From Planktothrix tepida PCC 9214 (GTDB taxonomy: Bacteria > Cyanobacteriota > Cyanobacteriia > Cyanobacteriales > Microcoleaceae), in assembly GCF_900009145.1 (NCBI RefSeq), contig NZ_LN889813.1:700972-764971 (forward strand): a stretch of DNA of 64,000 nt, given 5' to 3'. The notes beneath the pieces were generated by a model. That model had not been told where the DNA came from. It did no database searches and saw only the letters and a program-made list of their open reading frames with translations. Shown one piece after another: positions 19,755 to 27,570 of this stretch; the first letter of the stretch is position 1; the number at the start of each line of letters is the position of its first letter. The translations under genes and the position numbers were made by a program.

Positions 19755-19895
19755 TTATAAATTAACATCAGCTAAATAAACATCTGTACAGTCAATTAAA
19801 TGTACAAATCCTTGAGCATCTACCCAACATTGAAATAACGCTTCTAACTCGGTAATAATCTGTTGACCAGGTTCTCCTTCAGTCGGAATATACAT
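19755..19895 (-). CDS. Small ORF, 46 residues, unknown
   Basis: A short minus-strand frame encoding MYIPTEGEPGQQIITELEAL followed by FQCWVDAQGFVHLIDCTDVY. It is acidic and has a plausible soluble composition. A heptamer array begins directly beside its start codon, so the gene could be an eroded amino-terminal stub or a true small protein. No family is recognised. Confidence 0.35.
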   Translation of the reverse strand: MYIPTEGEPGQQIITELEALFQCWVDAQGFVHLIDCTDVYLADVNL

Positions 19896-19896
19896 A

Positions 19897-19925
19897 ATCA
19901 GTTATCAGTTATCAGTTATCAGTTA
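19897..19925. repeat. Heptanucleotide tandem repeat, ATCAGTT x 4
   Basis: Four ATCAGTT units plus one base, the same unit as at 203-229. The array overlaps the stop-proximal end of the following minus-strand membrane protein gene (which ends at 19923) and abuts the small ORF start. Confidence 0.85.
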
Positions 19926-20672
19926 ACTCAGGATTTTAATCTCTACATCAATTTTTTGTTGCCATTCTCGAATATAAACTAATAATCCATACATGAACAC
20001 AATCACTCCCATCATTTCCATAATTTCTTCTACAATTGCCATTCCTGCATAAATCGGATTTTGTTGATTTTCTATAACAGTAATATAACTCCCTAGCATT
20101 TCCATGAATAACGCACCTCCAATATATAAAGATGCAGCTAAAGCAAAATGATAGCGGGTTTTTAGGGGAAGATATAACCAAAATTTCCAATATTGTTTTA
20201 GAAAAATAACGACTACAATTGTCCCTGGGATTACCCACATTGAATGTAAAAAAGGAGGTAACTTTAACGCATCCGCAAGATCAGGAATAATTAATATTTC
20301 ATGAATCGTAGCTATTTCATCAAAAGCTAATAACCAAAAAATAATCGATAACCATTTCCACTGTTGGAAATAACGATAGTTTACCGGAGTATTATCATCA
20401 GGATCATTTAAGGTTTTTTGTTGTTCTAGTTCCGCTTGTTTCCCTGATGCGATCGCCCCCAATAACCAAGCACAAAAGGCTAACATAAATGTACTAAACC
20501 AAGTGGGTAAATTCATCTCTCGGTCTACATTGAACATGGCTGTCCAATCTTCTCGATAATTAAAGACAAATTTACCAATTTGAACTGCAATACTCGTTAG
20601 TGTAAAAAATGCCACTCCCATGGTTAAACGTTTGGCTAATTTTAGGGGGGAAAGCGTTAGATATAACTGCAT
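19923..20672 (-). CDS. Multipass membrane protein, unknown
   Basis: Protein of 249 residues with about six or seven hydrophobic segments, for example LTMGVAFFTLTSIAVQIGKF, FMLAFCAWLLGAIASG, WLSIIFWLLAFDEIATIHEI, IPGTIVVVIFLKQYW and MMGVIVFMYGLLVYI. Acidic and His residues sit within helices (FDEIATIHEI, IVEEIMEMMG), which might bind a metal or proton. I do not recognise the family. It follows the GT39-like gene by 42 bases on the same strand and is probably in its operon, suggesting an envelope role. Confidence 0.6.
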   Translation of the reverse strand: MQLYLTLSPLKLAKRLTMGVAFFTLTSIAVQIGKFVFNYREDWTAMFNVDREMNLPTWFSTFMLAFCAWLLGAIASGKQAELEQQKTLNDPDDNTPVNYRYFQQWKWLSIIFWLLAFDEIATIHEILIIPDLADALKLPPFLHSMWVIPGTIVVVIFLKQYWKFWLYLPLKTRYHFALAASLYIGGALFMEMLGSYITVIENQQNPIYAGMAIVEEIMEMMGVIVFMYGLLVYIREWQQKIDVEIKILS

Positions 20673-20714
20673 TTGAACTCATCCTATTGGCGTTAAACTC
20701 AAATCATAACCCAA

Positions 20715-22424
20715 CTATCGACAATAATATCGTTGATATCGATATCCCTTAAAATCAGGGTGAGGGCGGGGATCTTCCTGACACCGAAATTGGCTAAAAT
20801 CTGTATTATCTTTTAAATTTACCCTCCAAAATTCAAAGGGACGTTGAACTTGAGTTAAAACGGTTGCTACCACAGGCGAAGGAGTATCTGTTTTTTTGAC
20901 TAACAGAAATTGGGGTAATTTTTCAGCCTGCTGACGTTGGAATTCTAATCCTAATCCCATCAAAGCGCGAGTTTCTGCATGGGTTCGTTGACTGGTGGCA
21001 ATGATCACAGGTGTTTTTGCTTCATTAATAATATAACTAGCTAAATGATCGGATTGTTGAGATTTTTGAAACCCATAATTTCCCCCAACGGTTAATGCAC
21101 CAACACATCCCATAATTAAGGTAACAATCACAATTTTTTGGCTATTAGCTTGCAAAATAGGCGGAAGTGAAACCCAAGAATGATTAAAGATTTCGGGTTG
21201 TTTCCAAATCCGACCCAATGCAGAACCTACAATTAAAATAAACACAGGAAAGTAAACAAATTGATATCTGGCTGCCAGAGAGACATCCTTTTGAAGCCCA
21301 TAAATTAAAATCAAAAACAAAACCAGAATACCACACAAAATACCGCCAAAAATTTTAGTTTCTAATTGAGTATTAGAGGATGTAAGATTGAACCGAATTC
21401 CCTGAATAATTCCAGGACTGACCCCAACTAAAACTGTTAATAAAATTAAGGCTGAAATTACCGTTATAATAGTCGGTGTTCCTTCAACGGGTAATAAAAA
21501 GATCTGGGTAATTAACCAGGCGAGTAAACGAAATAAAGGTTCTATCCATCCTAAGCCTTTAAATTCAGTTTCAATCCAGTCTGTAAGTTGATCATTGGGA
21601 ATACTTTTTAAAATGGGAATCCAAACTAACCCACTGATAAAGGTTCCTAAAATTATTCCATAAATTCTTAGCCAAGCTGTTCTTAAAATGCCTAATTTAT
21701 TTTGCCAATTCTTTAACCAAAATTCCCCTAAAACCAACCCCTCTGCACCCAAGAACACAATAAAAAAATAGTGACTGGCTATTCCTAAGCCATTAATCAT
21801 AATCCAACCGATTACTTGAATAATAGATAAGGGTTTTTCCCCCTCTAAACTTCTGATCGCCTTGACAAAATAGCCTAAAGATGCAATAATCCAGAGTATA
21901 GTTATAGTATAATGTCGGGTTTCCTGCGATAAATAGATGCCATAAGGAGAAACTGCCATTAACGCAGCAGTAATTTGAGCAAAAATCAACGATCTGAAGG
22001 CAAAATAACTTAAACTAAAAATAGCCGGAATTGATAAAACTCCTAAAATAGAACTGAGCGATCGCGCTACCGTTAAAGAAACAAATTCTCCCTCGGTTGA
22101 AAACCATTTCATCCAAAAATGATTCAAGAGAAAATATAAGGGTGGGTGATTACTTTCACTAAACAAATGATAAACCACATCCGACGGTTGAGTTGTTGCT
22201 TCAAACCGCAAAGGGGATAATAAAATATCCGCCGAAATTATTTGATCTAAAGGAATTATTTTCAGTCCGTGACCCAAGCTAAAGACTAAAGTAGAAATTT
22301 CAATACTCGATGCTGATTTAGCTCCTAAATTGATAAATCTCAATAAAATTCCCAGTCCTACCCAAAATAATAATAAAACCGGATGAAACCATCGGTTATT
22401 AGTAATTTTCATCCTTAAAAACAA
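20715..22424 (-). CDS. GT39-like (ArnT/PMT fold) membrane glycosyltransferase
   Basis: Integral membrane protein of 569 residues with about a dozen helices. The first luminal loop carries the typical catalytic acidic region and SNHPPLYFLLNHFW, a motif of dolichol/undecaprenyl-phosphate-sugar-dependent GT-C transferases (GT39/GT83). ARSLSSILGVLSIPAIF and QETRHYTITILWIIAS also fit. It ends in a soluble periplasmic domain. The expected reaction is sugar transfer from a lipid carrier to a protein or lipid outside the membrane. The upstream gene (22485-24074) encodes a likely carbohydrate-related protein and the spacing is 60 bases, consistent with an operon. Confidence 0.78.
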   Translation of the reverse strand: MFLRMKITNNRWFHPVLLLFWVGLGILLRFINLGAKSASSIEISTLVFSLGHGLKIIPLDQIISADILLSPLRFEATTQPSDVVYHLFSESNHPPLYFLLNHFWMKWFSTEGEFVSLTVARSLSSILGVLSIPAIFSLSYFAFRSLIFAQITAALMAVSPYGIYLSQETRHYTITILWIIASLGYFVKAIRSLEGEKPLSIIQVIGWIMINGLGIASHYFFIVFLGAEGLVLGEFWLKNWQNKLGILRTAWLRIYGIILGTFISGLVWIPILKSIPNDQLTDWIETEFKGLGWIEPLFRLLAWLITQIFLLPVEGTPTIITVISALILLTVLVGVSPGIIQGIRFNLTSSNTQLETKIFGGILCGILVLFLILIYGLQKDVSLAARYQFVYFPVFILIVGSALGRIWKQPEIFNHSWVSLPPILQANSQKIVIVTLIMGCVGALTVGGNYGFQKSQQSDHLASYIINEAKTPVIIATSQRTHAETRALMGLGLEFQRQQAEKLPQFLLVKKTDTPSPVVATVLTQVQRPFEFWRVNLKDNTDFSQFRCQEDPRPHPDFKGYRYQRYYCR

Positions 22425-22484
22425 TCCTTAACGAAAGCAGATAATTATTATAATTCATCTTTTCTCTCTGTTCCTGACTATAAC

Positions 22485-24074
22485 TTAAAATCGTCGTTCT
22501 AATTTCAAACATTGACCCGGCGTTAACTTCCTAATTTCATCCGTTAAATCTAACCAAGGTTGTAATTGTCCTCGTTGAAATGTGCGACTAGAAGGAATAT
22601 CCATCGACGTTTGATCACAACTAATACCTGCGGAAATAATTCCTCGCCAAGAATCAGCATATAATTCATCAATAATATGCCATTGATTTCTTTCCCAGCG
22701 AAATCGTCGTGTAAATCGAAAAGGTGCATCCTGTTTTCCGCGAACAATTTCAGAAGGATTTAAACTCTGAATTTGCTTTGAGAAAAATCTCCCTAAAATC
22801 AATATTAAAATTCGCATTAACACTAATTTCAACGAAGATAATTGATTAGGTTTTACCCAACTTAATCCCCCTTCAATTAAAACATCATCCTGTTCAACAT
22901 GAATGGTATAGGAGCTCATTAAATGCGCCACAGCATTTTTAATCTGACGACCCTGACGAACTTGTAGGGAAAAATGAGTATCTGATAATATCAGTTTATT
23001 TTCTCTAAATAGCTTAAAAACTCCCCCTTTATTTAAAGCCACATATAATTCTACATGAGGACGACGTTTAATTAAAATTTCTGCTTCCTTTAAGCCAATA
23101 CTCGCCACATCTCGCGGTAAAGGCTGGGGTCTTCCAGGAACAAAATTGCGCCAAGCCAGCAGATAATTTCCAACCCAATTTCCTAATAAATAATCATCGC
23201 CATAACAAGCTGATAAACCATTCTTAAGACCCTGTAAAAATCGATCATTAATTCGTAGTGCATCCGGTAACCATTCCCCTACCAATTCAAACCCATAGGG
23301 AAAAAATTGATAAGTATTTAAACTTCCATATTCACCCCCATACGACCCATCAGGATGAATAAAATAAGACGCTAACTCTACCGCCTTCAGCAAAGATTCT
23401 TTAAAGCGTAAATCCCCTCTTAAATCATCCAATTGAGCTAAAAAAGAAATCGTTAAGCTATGATAACCGGGATCAAAAGTATCGTATTCTTTAAACCATC
23501 CTTCCTGACTTTGTAAGGAGAATAACCAATCTAAACGTGAAGCTTTAATGCGATGCCATTTAGACGTTTGTAACATTTGTCCCAACCGTTCTAAACAGAG
23601 AATAATTAACGCCTCCTGACTCGCACTCTGGCTAAATTTACAATAAGCTAATCCATTCGCCCGACGTTCAAAACTTTGTAACCCTTCATAATTCATCAAC
23701 CCTAATAAATGATAACTTTCTAAACAAGCAAATAGGGAAAAAGCCGTTGCGCTAGCAGAATGTTCTAAGGGAAAATTTTGATCACAAAAATTATCGTTGT
23801 GAACCGTATCAGTGGTATAAAGAATACCCGCCTCCACCCAATTTTTAATCGCAGGTTGTTGATAATAGGGATTATCGGAAATCGGAAGATCATAAACTAA
23901 AGCCAGAGGTAACACTAATTCTTGCATTCTACCATTGGCAAAATCTTTGATTTTATAATGCCAAAAATTTCGATCAAAACAACCATAAGTTCGACTATGG
24001 GGATTTCGATCCAATAAGGTTAAAATTTTAGGAATTTGAGCCAAGGCTTCACGGGCAAATAAATCTTTACTCAC
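22485..24074 (-). CDS. Putative alpha/alpha-toroid carbohydrate-related protein
   Basis: Protein of 529 residues with no signal peptide. The first two thirds contain several helix-pair stretches with aromatic and acidic patches (FWHYKIKDFANGRMQELVLP, GCFDRNFW, SQEGWFKEYDTFDPGYHSLT, YGGEYGSLNTYQFFPYGFEL), and the last third looks beta-rich (RRPHVELYVALNKGGVFKLF, HIIDELYAD). Helical toroid plus beta domain is the layout of heparinase II/III-like lyases and related hydrolases, but I cannot identify the catalytic residues. The neighbouring GT39-like gene supports a part in polysaccharide or glycan processing. Treat the function as inferred. Confidence 0.5.
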   Translation of the reverse strand: MSKDLFAREALAQIPKILTLLDRNPHSRTYGCFDRNFWHYKIKDFANGRMQELVLPLALVYDLPISDNPYYQQPAIKNWVEAGILYTTDTVHNDNFCDQNFPLEHSASATAFSLFACLESYHLLGLMNYEGLQSFERRANGLAYCKFSQSASQEALIILCLERLGQMLQTSKWHRIKASRLDWLFSLQSQEGWFKEYDTFDPGYHSLTISFLAQLDDLRGDLRFKESLLKAVELASYFIHPDGSYGGEYGSLNTYQFFPYGFELVGEWLPDALRINDRFLQGLKNGLSACYGDDYLLGNWVGNYLLAWRNFVPGRPQPLPRDVASIGLKEAEILIKRRPHVELYVALNKGGVFKLFRENKLILSDTHFSLQVRQGRQIKNAVAHLMSSYTIHVEQDDVLIEGGLSWVKPNQLSSLKLVLMRILILILGRFFSKQIQSLNPSEIVRGKQDAPFRFTRRFRWERNQWHIIDELYADSWRGIISAGISCDQTSMDIPSSRTFQRGQLQPWLDLTDEIRKLTPGQCLKLERRF

Positions 24075-24189
24075 GGTTAATAACGGCTATTCGGTGCACC
24101 AAACAAATCACCGCTATTGTACCAAAAAAGGTGCGATCGCTATTTGATTTCGTGGTTTATTGGGTCTTCCAAGGTTAGTCCTGGTAAAT

Positions 24190-24428
24190 TCTTGATATTC
24201 TTGATGTCTTTGGGGTTAAATATCAAGCTTATTTTGAAATTGATGATCAAGGGAAAGTTAAGGTTCTTAAAGTTTTATTGACAAATAATCCTAAAGCGGT
24301 CGATTTATTGAAACAACAAGCAGAAGTTTTGAGTCAAATTAATCATCCTGGAATTCCTAAAGTTGATCTTGATGGATATTTTACCTATCTTCCCAAGGGG
24401 AGCGAAGAAGCTCTTTATTGTTTAGTAT
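24190..24428 (+). pseudogene. Serine/threonine protein kinase, N-terminal fragment
   Basis: In-frame stretch reading ILDVFGVKYQAYFEIDDQG, KVKVLKVLLTNNPKAVDLL, then QQAEVLSQINHPGIPKVDLD and GYFTYLPKGSEEALYCLV. This matches the N-lobe of a cyanobacterial Ser/Thr kinase family (VLKVL strand, helix C, then the beta4-beta5 region). The glycine-rich loop is absent upstream, where an in-frame TAA occurs, and the catalytic lobe is absent downstream. Homology stops where a dispersed repeat with GGGAACA heptamers begins at 24429, so the gene is a truncated remnant. Confidence 0.7.
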
Positions 24429-24509
24429 CAGAAGTATTATCCCTGTTCCCTGTTCCCTGTTCCCTTTTGAGCAGAAATTTTGGATACAAATCAAATAGGA
24501 TTACTATAG
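24429..24509. repeat. Dispersed composite repeat containing GGGAACA heptamers
   Basis: About 80 bases. Its reverse complement matches 51146-51249 nearly throughout: CAGAAGTATTATCCCTG, a heptamer array (24440-24465), then TTTTGAGCAGAAATTTTGGA and TACAAATCAAATAGGATT ending CTATAG. The copy terminates the kinase fragment. The ends with CTATAG and TATAGCAATC resemble the termini of the MITE-like elements at 26857 and 51147. Confidence 0.75.
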
Positions 24510-24597
24510 AGTTTTAACAGACTAAACTGAAGAATCTCAATTATTTGTATCCCCAGCCATTCCTTTAGTTTTATAGCGGAATGACTGAGTTGCTAAT

Positions 24598-25095
24598 TTA
24601 AGCTGCTTTTCGTTCTTCCTGATCAAAGCCATGTAAAATGGGTTCGGGGCCGAATTTAGAAGTAACTTTCAGCAAACGGGGAATTTCAAAACTATTATAA
24701 ATGCGAAACTCGCTTTGAATTGTTGCTTCTGCTGCTCTAACAGCTTGGTTTAAAACTAAAGAACCATCGGGGTCAGAAACAGAACGATGGAAGGTTCCGG
24801 GGGGAATTCTCAAAATGTGACGGTTCGCATCTAATCTAACAATATGATAGGGATCTTTCCAAGCAAAATTAACTAAATAAAAAGTACGTCCCCCACTCAC
24901 CGCTAATAAATTATCTTCTTGATGAGGATGAAGATAAAATTGCCAATATCCGGTTTCAGTATTATTCGGGCTAATGGCTGGCCCTTCATGAAAGACTAAA
25001 TCACGGGCGTTTGAATTGGCAATTGTAATATCAAAAAAACGCACACTGGGGGTATCACGAAATTTATGAAAGGGGATTAATTCAAACATATTCAC
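24598..25095 (-). CDS. Cupin-fold protein, unknown
   Basis: Protein of 165 residues. It has the two conserved parts of a small beta-barrel cupin: YLHPHQEDNLLAVSGGRTFY (GxxxxHxHxxE-like, with His and Glu ligands) and ILRIPPGTFHRSVSD (PxGxxH-like). The beginning FHKFRDTPSVRFFDITI resembles WxxI-type sugar epimerase and sialic-acid cupins, but the catalytic His/Tyr pair of RmlC is not evident. A metal-dependent isomerase or sensor is possible. It stands alone between a kinase relic and the recR repeats. A weak CATTCC/GGAATG hairpin lies just downstream. Confidence 0.6.
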   Translation of the reverse strand: MNMFELIPFHKFRDTPSVRFFDITIANSNARDLVFHEGPAISPNNTETGYWQFYLHPHQEDNLLAVSGGRTFYLVNFAWKDPYHIVRLDANRHILRIPPGTFHRSVSDPDGSLVLNQAVRAAEATIQSEFRIYNSFEIPRLLKVTSKFGPEPILHGFDQEERKAA

Positions 25096-25239
25096 TCTAT
25101 TTAAAATATTAGTTTTTCGCGAGTTGTCTTTAGCTTAGTCACACTCGTTCAAACAATCAAAACTTATTCAGAATAGTTTCTATGCGGAAACCGAATAGAT
25201 AGTCTAGAGACGGGGAGGGGGAATTTTTACGGTAAGATC

Positions 25240-25344
25240 GTAGTGAGTCCTTTAGGACTCTCTTTAGGACAGCCCTGAAGGGCTTACTACGGTTTGTCGT
25301 GAGTCCTAAAGGACTCTAAGAAAGCCCTGAAGGGCTTACTACGG
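25240..25344. repeat. Two copies of a three-stem palindromic repeat upstream of recR
   Basis: Unit pattern: GTAGT, hairpin GAGTCCTTTAGGACTC, short spacer, hairpin AGCCCTGAAGGGCT, ACTAC. The outer GTAGT/ACTAC ends can pair, so each unit could form a three-stem junction. Copies span 25240-25290 and 25296-25342. A further copy plus partial units lies at 27436-27525. The second copy ends 10 bases before the recR ribosome binding site. Confidence 0.8.
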
Positions 25345-25353
25345 TTTGGAATT

Positions 25354-25368
25354 GGAGGCAGTCCAACG
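25354..25368 (+). promoter_or_regulatory. Ribosome binding site pointing to an ACG start of recR
   Basis: GGAGG (25354-25358) followed by seven bases and ACG (25366-25368), exactly where the conserved RecR amino-terminus ([13 protein letters not shown]) begins. No ATG, GTG or TTG occurs in frame between the TGA at 25300 and TTG at 25405. Confidence 0.5.
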
Positions 25369-25962
25369 GTTTATACTCGTCCTTTAGCTCGATTAATTGA
25401 GCAATTGCAACATTTACCCGGTGTGGGGCCAAAAACAGCCCAACGGTTGGCGCTTCATCTGATTAAGCGTCCTGATGAAGATGTGCAAGCCTTAGCCCAG
25501 GCGTTATTGGATGCGAAACAGCAAGTGGGTTTCTGTCAGGTTTGTTTCCATCTCTCGGCTGAACCCGTTTGCGAGATTTGTCGCCATCCCCAACGTGACC
25601 CCGATACAATTTGTGTGGTGTCCGACTCCCGTGATGTGATTGCATTAGAAAAAACGCGGGAATATAAAGGGAAATATCATGTTTTGGGGGGTGTGATTTC
25701 TCCGATGGATGGTATTGGCCCTGAACAATTAACCATTCAACCGTTAATTCGTCGGGTAAGTCAACAACAAATTAAAGAAGTGATTATTGCGATTAGTCCG
25801 AGTGTTGAAGGAGAAACCACAACATTATATTTAGGTCAACTGTTAAGACCCTTTACGAAAGTCACCCGAATTGCCTTTGGTTTACCGATGGGGGGTGAGT
25901 TAGAATATGCCGATGAAATTACCTTAGCAAGAGCGTTAGAAGGGCGACGAGAGTTAGAATAA
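25366..25962 (+). CDS. recR: Recombination mediator RecR
   Basis: RecR of about 198 residues, acting with RecF and RecO to load RecA at gaps during repair. The helix-hairpin-helix [17 protein letters not shown], the zinc finger [16 protein letters not shown] (four Cys) and the Toprim region ([31 protein letters not shown]) are all present. The conserved beginning [15 protein letters not shown] is encoded from 25366, but only a rare ACG (or ATT at 25351) could initiate there. A TTG at 25405 would remove about 13 conserved residues. I place the start at 25366 on the strength of GGAGG with correct spacing. A palindromic repeat directly upstream may have changed the original start. Confidence 0.9.
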   Translation, partial: TVYTRPLARLIEQLQHLPGVGPKTAQRLALHLIKRPDEDVQALAQALLDAKQQVGFCQVCFHLSAEPVCEICRHPQRDPDTICVVSDSRDVIALEKTREYKGKYHVLGGVISPMDGIGPEQLTIQPLIRRVSQQQIKEVIIAISPSVEGETTTLYLGQLLRPFTKVTRIAFGLPMGGELEYADEITLARALEGRRELE

Positions 25963-25987
25963 CCTGCTTCAATCATCCCTTGGGGAA

Positions 25988-26023
25988 TAAAAACCCGGTT
26001 TCTGACAGAAGCCGGGTTTTTGC
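25988..26023 (+). terminator. Intrinsic terminator of recR
   Basis: AAAACCCGGTTTCTG, short loop, then CAGAAGCCGGGTTTTTGCG: strong GC stem followed by T5, 25 bases after the recR stop. The GAAACCCGGTTTC core belongs to a dispersed palindrome also seen at 44334, 49188 and 49731. Confidence 0.85.
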
Positions 26024-26227
26024 GATGGCTATATGTTCACTCCTTTATTGCATAACTTTATTCAAAAATCCATTGATTACATAATATAAGTCCTAAATCG
26101 CCCCAAACCCCTATAAATACATAACAAATTGGATAAATGCCAAAAAGTATGTAAAAAAATGTAACAAGAGCTACCATTATGCAAATAGTCGAGTTATTGT
26201 ATACCTATACACAGAAAAGTTAAAACG

Positions 26228-26743
26228 ATGTGTGCAAAACGACTGACTATTGCCATCCCCAATGGGTTGTATGAGCGATTGCAGACTGTTAAACAAGAAA
26301 TCAACATATCTGGCGTGTGCCAGGAGGCTTTAAACATGGCGATTACACTCAAAGAAACCCAAACCCAAGCATTAACCTTTAACCACCAACAACTGATTGA
26401 CCGCCTGAAACTGGAAAAAAAATTGTTAGTGGCGCAAATCAAAGAACAAGGTCGGAAATTAGGAATTCAATCTGCCATGACCCTTTCCTATAAAGAATTC
26501 CAACGCATTGAACGCCTCAGCCTAGGTCATGTCAGAATCGAAGCTAATTCCTTTGCGGATATGTGGAAATTATTAGCCAGTCGTCAACCTGAGCAAAACA
26601 TGGAATTTCAAGGCGAAGAATTACGCGAAATGACTTCTCTGAATGAGGAAAACCAATCAATTTTTGTTGAAGGTTGGATGGAAGGCGTATTAACGGTTTG
26701 GAATCAAATTAAAGACGAACTTAATGATGTGGAAGCTGAATAA
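26228..26743 (+). CDS. RHH-type regulator (antitoxin-like) with internal ribosome binding site
   Basis: Protein of 171 residues. The first 45 residues (KRLTIAIPNGLYERLQTVKQ then EINISGVCQEALNMAI) have the beta strand and two helices of a ribbon-helix-helix (Arc/CopG/MetJ) DNA-binding domain, as in many antitoxins. The rest is a helical region with a conserved SYKEFQRIERLSLG, then WKLLAS, and an acidic end. No toxin partner is adjacent. Within the gene, AGGAGG at 26322-26327 precedes an in-frame ATG (26336) by eight bases, so a shorter form without the RHH may be made. The next gene encodes a paralogue of exactly that shorter form. Confidence 0.7.
   Translation: MCAKRLTIAIPNGLYERLQTVKQEINISGVCQEALNMAITLKETQTQALTFNHQQLIDRLKLEKKLLVAQIKEQGRKLGIQSAMTLSYKEFQRIERLSLGHVRIEANSFADMWKLLASRQPEQNMEFQGEELREMTSLNEENQSIFVEGWMEGVLTVWNQIKDELNDVEAE
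26322..26338 (+). promoter_or_regulatory. Strong internal ribosome binding site and ATG inside the RHH gene
   Basis: CCAGGAGGCTTTAAACATGG: AGGAGG, eight-base spacer and in-frame ATG (codon 37). The same arrangement with the same spacing serves the paralogue at 27012. The coding sense here is CQEALNMAI, a conserved part of the RHH, so the site could be a coincidence of codon choice. Confidence 0.5.
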
Positions 26744-26856
26744 AATTCAGTGATTTAACCTAATGAATTCATTTCAATGGGCTCATCAGGATTCGACTAT
26801 TCCTATTGTTAACAACTCTGATTTTTGTCAAACAACCCAGATGCTATTAACAATAA

Positions 26857-26958
26857 CTATAGCATTTCCAGATTACTTGTAAATTATGAGATACAAGGGT
26901 AATCGATTTTTTAAATACGAAATAGAGAGAATTTACAAGTCAGATCAGATTGCTATAG
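26857..26958. mobile_element. MITE-like element, 102 bp
   Basis: About 29-base imperfect terminal inverted repeats: CTATAGCATTTCCAG...ACTTGTAAATT at the left, and AATTTACAAGT...TGCTATAG at the right, with an AT-rich centre and no coding capacity. It lies between the two RHH-family paralogues. Termini resemble those at 51147-51300. No transposase is linked, so mobilisation would be in trans. Confidence 0.6.
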
Positions 26959-27011
26959 TTTCCCCTTTTTAACTTATTTACTAATCTGGCAAATGCCAGG
27001 AGGCTTTAATT

Positions 27012-27413
27012 ATGGCTATTTCTCTACAAGAACAAATGACTGCAACCTTTGATTCTGAATCCTTAGTTCAACGCTTACGCGAAGACAAAAAAACGATAGA
27101 AGAACAAGTTCAAGAACAAGGTTTTAATTTTGGGGTTAAATCGGCGAGTAGTTTATCTTATCAAGAATTTCACCGCATTGCAAATCTGAATGTTGCCGGG
27201 ATTAATATTGACTCAGACGCATTTGCCGAATTGTGGGATTTTTTAGATCATCACCACTATCAAAATCAAAATCGTTTAGAATCGGGTGAATTGAGTCATT
27301 TATTACCCGATGATGAGGAAAATAAATTAACATTTGTTAAAAGTTGGATGGCAGGAGTTTTATCGGTTTGGCATGAAATTAAAAATAAAGTTGATAGTGA
27401 AGATGAAGAATAA
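27012..27413 (+). CDS. Paralogue of the RHH regulator lacking the DNA-binding domain
   Basis: Protein of 133 residues, homologous throughout to residues 37-171 of the upstream gene: MAISLQEQ vs MAITLKE, LVQRLREDKKTIEEQVQEQG vs LIDRLKLEKKLLVAQIKEQG, SSLSYQEFHRIANLNV vs MTLSYKEFQRIERLSL, and a similar acidic tail ending in WHEIKNK. Homology continues upstream in frame as SGKCQEALI back to TCTGGC, then meets a TAA, so the RHH half has been lost. A perfect AGGAGG eight bases before the ATG suggests it is translated. It may dimerise with the full-length protein; this is inference. Confidence 0.65.
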   Translation: MAISLQEQMTATFDSESLVQRLREDKKTIEEQVQEQGFNFGVKSASSLSYQEFHRIANLNVAGINIDSDAFAELWDFLDHHHYQNQNRLESGELSHLLPDDEENKLTFVKSWMAGVLSVWHEIKNKVDSEDEE

Positions 27414-27435
27414 TTGACTGCTAAATTTTCTATTT

Positions 27436-27525
27436 GTAGTGAGTCCTTTAGGACTTTTGTAGTGAGTCCTTTAGGACTCTAAGAAAGCCCTGAAGGGCTT
27501 ACTACGGTGTAGTGAGTCCCTGACA
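27436..27525. repeat. Three-stem palindromic repeat with partial units
   Basis: A partial GTAGTGAGTCCTTTAGGACT (27436-27455), a complete unit (27459-27505) identical in layout to those at 25240-25344, and a further GTAGTGAGTCC (27509-27519). It follows the stop codon of the RHH paralogue. Confidence 0.8.
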
Positions 27526-27570
27526 TTTTATTGTTAATTAGGCGATCGCTACATCCGGTGAAATGATTGA

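Noticed and set aside
19897-19925. Origin or iteron array
   Set aside because: The same heptamer occurs in several spacers; no dnaA, AT-rich unwinding element or replication gene is nearby.
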